From Lachnospiraceae bacterium (lineage in GTDB: Bacteria > Bacillota_A > Clostridia > Lachnospirales > Lachnospiraceae), in NCBI GenBank assembly GCA_017620055.1, contig JAFZRD010000053.1, forward strand, positions 1-9,194: a stretch of 9,194 nt of DNA, given 5' to 3'. The translations under genes were made by a program, and so were the position numbers. Below are positions 7,543-9,194 of this stretch, piece after piece. The notes beneath the pieces are model-generated. The model ran no database searches. It was not told where the DNA came from and saw only the letters and a list, made by a program, of their open reading frames with translations. Position 1 is the first letter of the stretch, and each line of letters opens with the position of its first letter.

Positions 7543-7767
7543 ATGTTCAATATTATGGTAGCAACCGAATATGCTCTCCCGCCTCCGGCCAGGCAGGCTG
7601 ATATCCCGGCGGTATCGCAGGTGATGCCGTTCAAGGAGCTTCGCCGTAACAAAGACAGGAAAAAGGACGAAAAAAGCAAAAAAAGATCAGCATTCAAAGA
7701 TGTACTGGAGAAGGAGGTAACAGAAGAATTCGGCCAGATGGGCTGCTTCTTCGAAACCAGAGTATGA
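7543..7767 (+). CDS. 74-aa charged hypothetical protein
   Basis: I do not recognise a family. The N-terminal third (MFNIMVATEYALPPPARQAD, then IPAVSQVMPF) is Pro/Ala-rich and probably extended. Residues about 27-62 are dense in Lys, Arg, Glu and Asp and look helical or coiled (KELRRNKDRKKDEKSKKR, then FKDVLEKEVTEEF), followed by a short tail, GQMGCFFETRV, containing the only cysteine. There is no signal peptide or membrane segment, so it is probably cytoplasmic. Coding is supported by a near-perfect ribosome binding site and by an intrinsic terminator 19 bases after the stop. It lies 94 bp beyond the permease gene with no terminator between, so it may be the distal operon gene. Its A-rich middle (7658-7684) differs in base composition from its neighbours. 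Confidence 0.65.
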   Translation: MFNIMVATEYALPPPARQADIPAVSQVMPFKELRRNKDRKKDEKSKKRSAFKDVLEKEVTEEFGQMGCFFETRV

Positions 7768-7786
7768 CAGGTGAATACACAGCATG

Positions 7787-7826
7787 AACGCCTTGCCGTC
7801 AGGGGATTCGGCAGGGCGTTTTTTTT
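7787..7826 (+). terminator. Intrinsic terminator
   Basis: Arms AACGCCTTGCCG (7787-7798) and CGGCAGGGCGTT (7809-7820) form a 12-bp stem with one G-U wobble, a 10-base loop and a run of eight T at 7819-7826. It is the first convincing terminator after 289 and probably ends the operon and the 74-aa gene. Confidence 0.9.
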
Positions 7827-7854
7827 GTATATTTTTCATGGGAATTATTATAAA
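7825..7854 (+). promoter_or_regulatory. Candidate promoter of the GH120 gene
   Basis: TATAAA at 7849-7854 is a good -10. TTGTAT at 7825-7830 is a weak -35 match with an 18-bp spacer. It lies just past the terminator in an AT-rich stretch and about 50 bases before ATG 7905, where a promoter is needed. No catabolite-repression (cre) box or xylose operator could be recognised in the 78-bp gap. Confidence 0.4.
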
Positions 7855-7904
7855 ATCATATTTGTAGTTTATCAGCCGGGGCTTAACCGAACGGAGGGCT
7901 TAAA

Positions 7905-9194
7905 ATGATCCTGTATGTTGACTGTAACGCAAAGCATGGCGGCGACGGAAGCAGCGCGCGGCCTTTTACAAAGATAGGGGATGCGGCGAAGATCGCAAAG
8001 CGCGGTGACGAGGTCATCGTTGCGCCCGGAATATACAGGGAGGATGTCGATCCCGTAAACGCCGGTACCGAAAAGGAGAGGATAACGTACCGCTCTAAGG
8101 AAAGCCGCAAGGCTGTGATCACCGGCGCGGATGAGTTCAAAAACTGGGAGCATTATGACGGCGATGTCTGGAAGCTTGCGGTGCCAAACTCATACTTCGG
8201 ATCATACAATCCGTATACGACGCTCGTTGAGGGCGACTGGCTTTTTATAAATGTTCCGATGCATACGGGCGATGTGTTCTTAAACGGCAGGTCGATGTAC
8301 GAGAAGGAAAGCCTCGACCAGGTAAGAAACCCCGAGTATTTCGATGCATCGTGGGATCGTGATTTTACCCTTCATACGTGGTATACCGAGCAGGATAACG
8401 ATAAGGATGAGACGATCATATACGCGAACTTCTGTGGCGCGGATCCGAATAAGGAAAACGTTGAGATAAGCGTCAGACCGCATTGTTTCTGGCCGTCCGC
8501 GGAGCATGTCAATTACATCACGCTTTCGGGATTTACGGTCACGAAGGCGGCGACGCAGTGGGCCCCTCCGACTGCACTTCAGGAAGGCATGATCGGCCCG
8601 CATTGGTCCAAAGGCTGGATAATAGAAGACTGCGACATTTCAGAGAGCAAGTGCTGCGGCATATCGCTCGGCAAATACAGACAGCAGAACAACGACAACA
8701 AGTGGATGCATTACAAATACAAGGACGGTGCGCAGACGCAGAGAGACTGCACGCTTATCGCGCAGCTCGACGGATGGAGCAGGGAGACTATCGGCTCGCA
8801 TATCGTGAGGAACTGCGACATTCACGACAATGGCCAGACCGGTATCGTCGGAAATCTCGGATGCGTGTTCTCGATAATTGAGAACAACCATATCCATAAC
8901 AATAACAACAAGAGAAACCTTGCGGGAGCCGAAACGGGCGGTATCAAACTGCACGCGGCGATCGACGTAATAATCCGCAACAATCATATCCATGACAACG
9001 TGCGTGGCATATGGCTCGACTGGCAGTGCCAGGGAACGCGCGTGTCATCAAACCTCTTCCACGACAACTGCATGTCGAGGGATCACCTTCCCAAGGAAGA
9101 GAATATTGAAGGGCTCGGGATCGGCGAGGATCTGTGGATCGAGATCGCACACGGACCGACGCTCGTTGACAACAATGTCATGCTCTCCGAGAGG
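7905..9194 (+). CDS. GH120-type beta-xylosidase, right-handed beta-helix (3' end beyond window)
   Basis: 430 codons are visible with no stop, against about 640 expected for the family. GH120 enzymes release xylose from the ends of xylo-oligosaccharides. The product has no signal peptide, so it acts in the cytoplasm on imported oligosaccharides. Recognition rests on recalled similarity to the Thermoanaerobacterium XylC type: GDVFLNGRSMYE, IYANFCGADPN, a WAPPTA stretch, GPHWSKGWIIEDCDIS near H233, GSHIVRN at 297-303, GIKLHAAIDV, and GIWLDWQCQGTRV. Repeated Asn-rich rungs such as NNHIHNN and NNHIHDN are typical beta-helix turns. By alignment with XylC D382 and E405, the nucleophile should be D372 and the acid/base E413 (WIEIAHGP), but 41 residues separate them instead of 23. 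GGAGGG lies 7 bases before the ATG. The gene has its own upstream terminator and candidate promoter, so it is likely independent of the metal operon. The neighbouring GH141-type beta-helix families are a less likely alternative. Confidence 0.85.
   Translation, partial: MILYVDCNAKHGGDGSSARPFTKIGDAAKIAKRGDEVIVAPGIYREDVDPVNAGTEKERITYRSKESRKAVITGADEFKNWEHYDGDVWKLAVPNSYFGSYNPYTTLVEGDWLFINVPMHTGDVFLNGRSMYEKESLDQVRNPEYFDASWDRDFTLHTWYTEQDNDKDETIIYANFCGADPNKENVEISVRPHCFWPSAEHVNYITLSGFTVTKAATQWAPPTALQEGMIGPHWSKGWIIEDCDISESKCCGISLGKYRQQNNDNKWMHYKYKDGAQTQRDCTLIAQLDGWSRETIGSHIVRNCDIHDNGQTGIVGNLGCVFSIIENNHIHNNNNKRNLAGAETGGIKLHAAIDVIIRNNHIHDNVRGIWLDWQCQGTRVSSNLFHDNCMSRDHLPKEENIEGLGIGEDLWIEIAHGPTLVDNNVMLSER

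Noticed and set aside
7658..7684. A6 and A7 runs in the 74-aa gene as a programmed frameshift site
   Set aside because: The A7 run is read as AAA AAA AGA and does not fit the X_XXY_YYZ slippery heptamer phasing; no downstream stem or extended alternative frame was seen.
8880..9000. Short AAC-rich repeats resembling a repeat array
   Set aside because: They encode the Asn/His-rich rungs (NNHIHNN, NNHIHDN) of a beta-helix protein and show codon-level divergence, as expected for protein repeats.

Overview
The window looks like a chromosomal segment of a Clostridia-type Bacillota, possibly a gut or rumen Lachnospiraceae relative. The signs are strong AGGAGG-type ribosome binding sites at every gene, frequent ATA, AGA and AGG codons, two Gram-positive style lipoproteins with lipobox cysteines, and a GH120-type xylosidase. 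The genus is inference; there is no rRNA or other taxonomic marker.

Layout. At the left edge (1-158) is the 5' end of a minus-strand gene, probably of an alpha/beta-hydrolase-like hypothetical family. A 130-bp divergent intergenic region holds a perfect -10 box on each strand with a palindrome between them. To the right runs a tightly packed plus-strand series: a 1339-aa lipoprotein carrying two complete zinc metallopeptidase domains (M3B then M13, 289-4308); a BioY biotin transporter starting at TTG (4320-4883); and a ZnuA-like lipoprotein (4880-5875), ZnuC-like ATPase (5888-6607) and ZnuB-like permease (6591-7448) that together form a metal ABC importer. Gaps are 11 bp, -4 bp, 12 bp and -17 bp, so these five genes are very probably one operon. 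A 74-aa orphan protein with a near-perfect ribosome binding site follows at 7543-7767, preceded by a possible six-codon leader ORF. The first clear intrinsic terminator of the series is at 7787-7826. A separate gene then starts at 7905 and runs off the right edge; it encodes an intracellular beta-helix glycoside hydrolase that I recognise as GH120 (beta-xylosidase).

How the genes work together. The importer captures a divalent metal, most likely zinc, at the surface and brings it in. The first gene of the same operon encodes a surface protein whose two active sites each need zinc. The M3B domain normally cleaves short oligopeptides and the M13 domain normally cleaves somewhat larger peptides, so the anchored fusion is plausibly a two-stage peptide-trimming enzyme. 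BioY brings in biotin. The operon therefore reads as a nutrient-scavenging unit (peptides, biotin, metal).

The most unusual item is the M3B-M13 double-zincin lipoprotein, followed by its linkage to the metal importer, the non-canonical metal-site features of the ZnuA-like protein, and the shared operator-like palindrome between the divergent promoters. No stretch of 300 bases lacks a gene. I saw no mobile element, CRISPR array, tRNA or rRNA.
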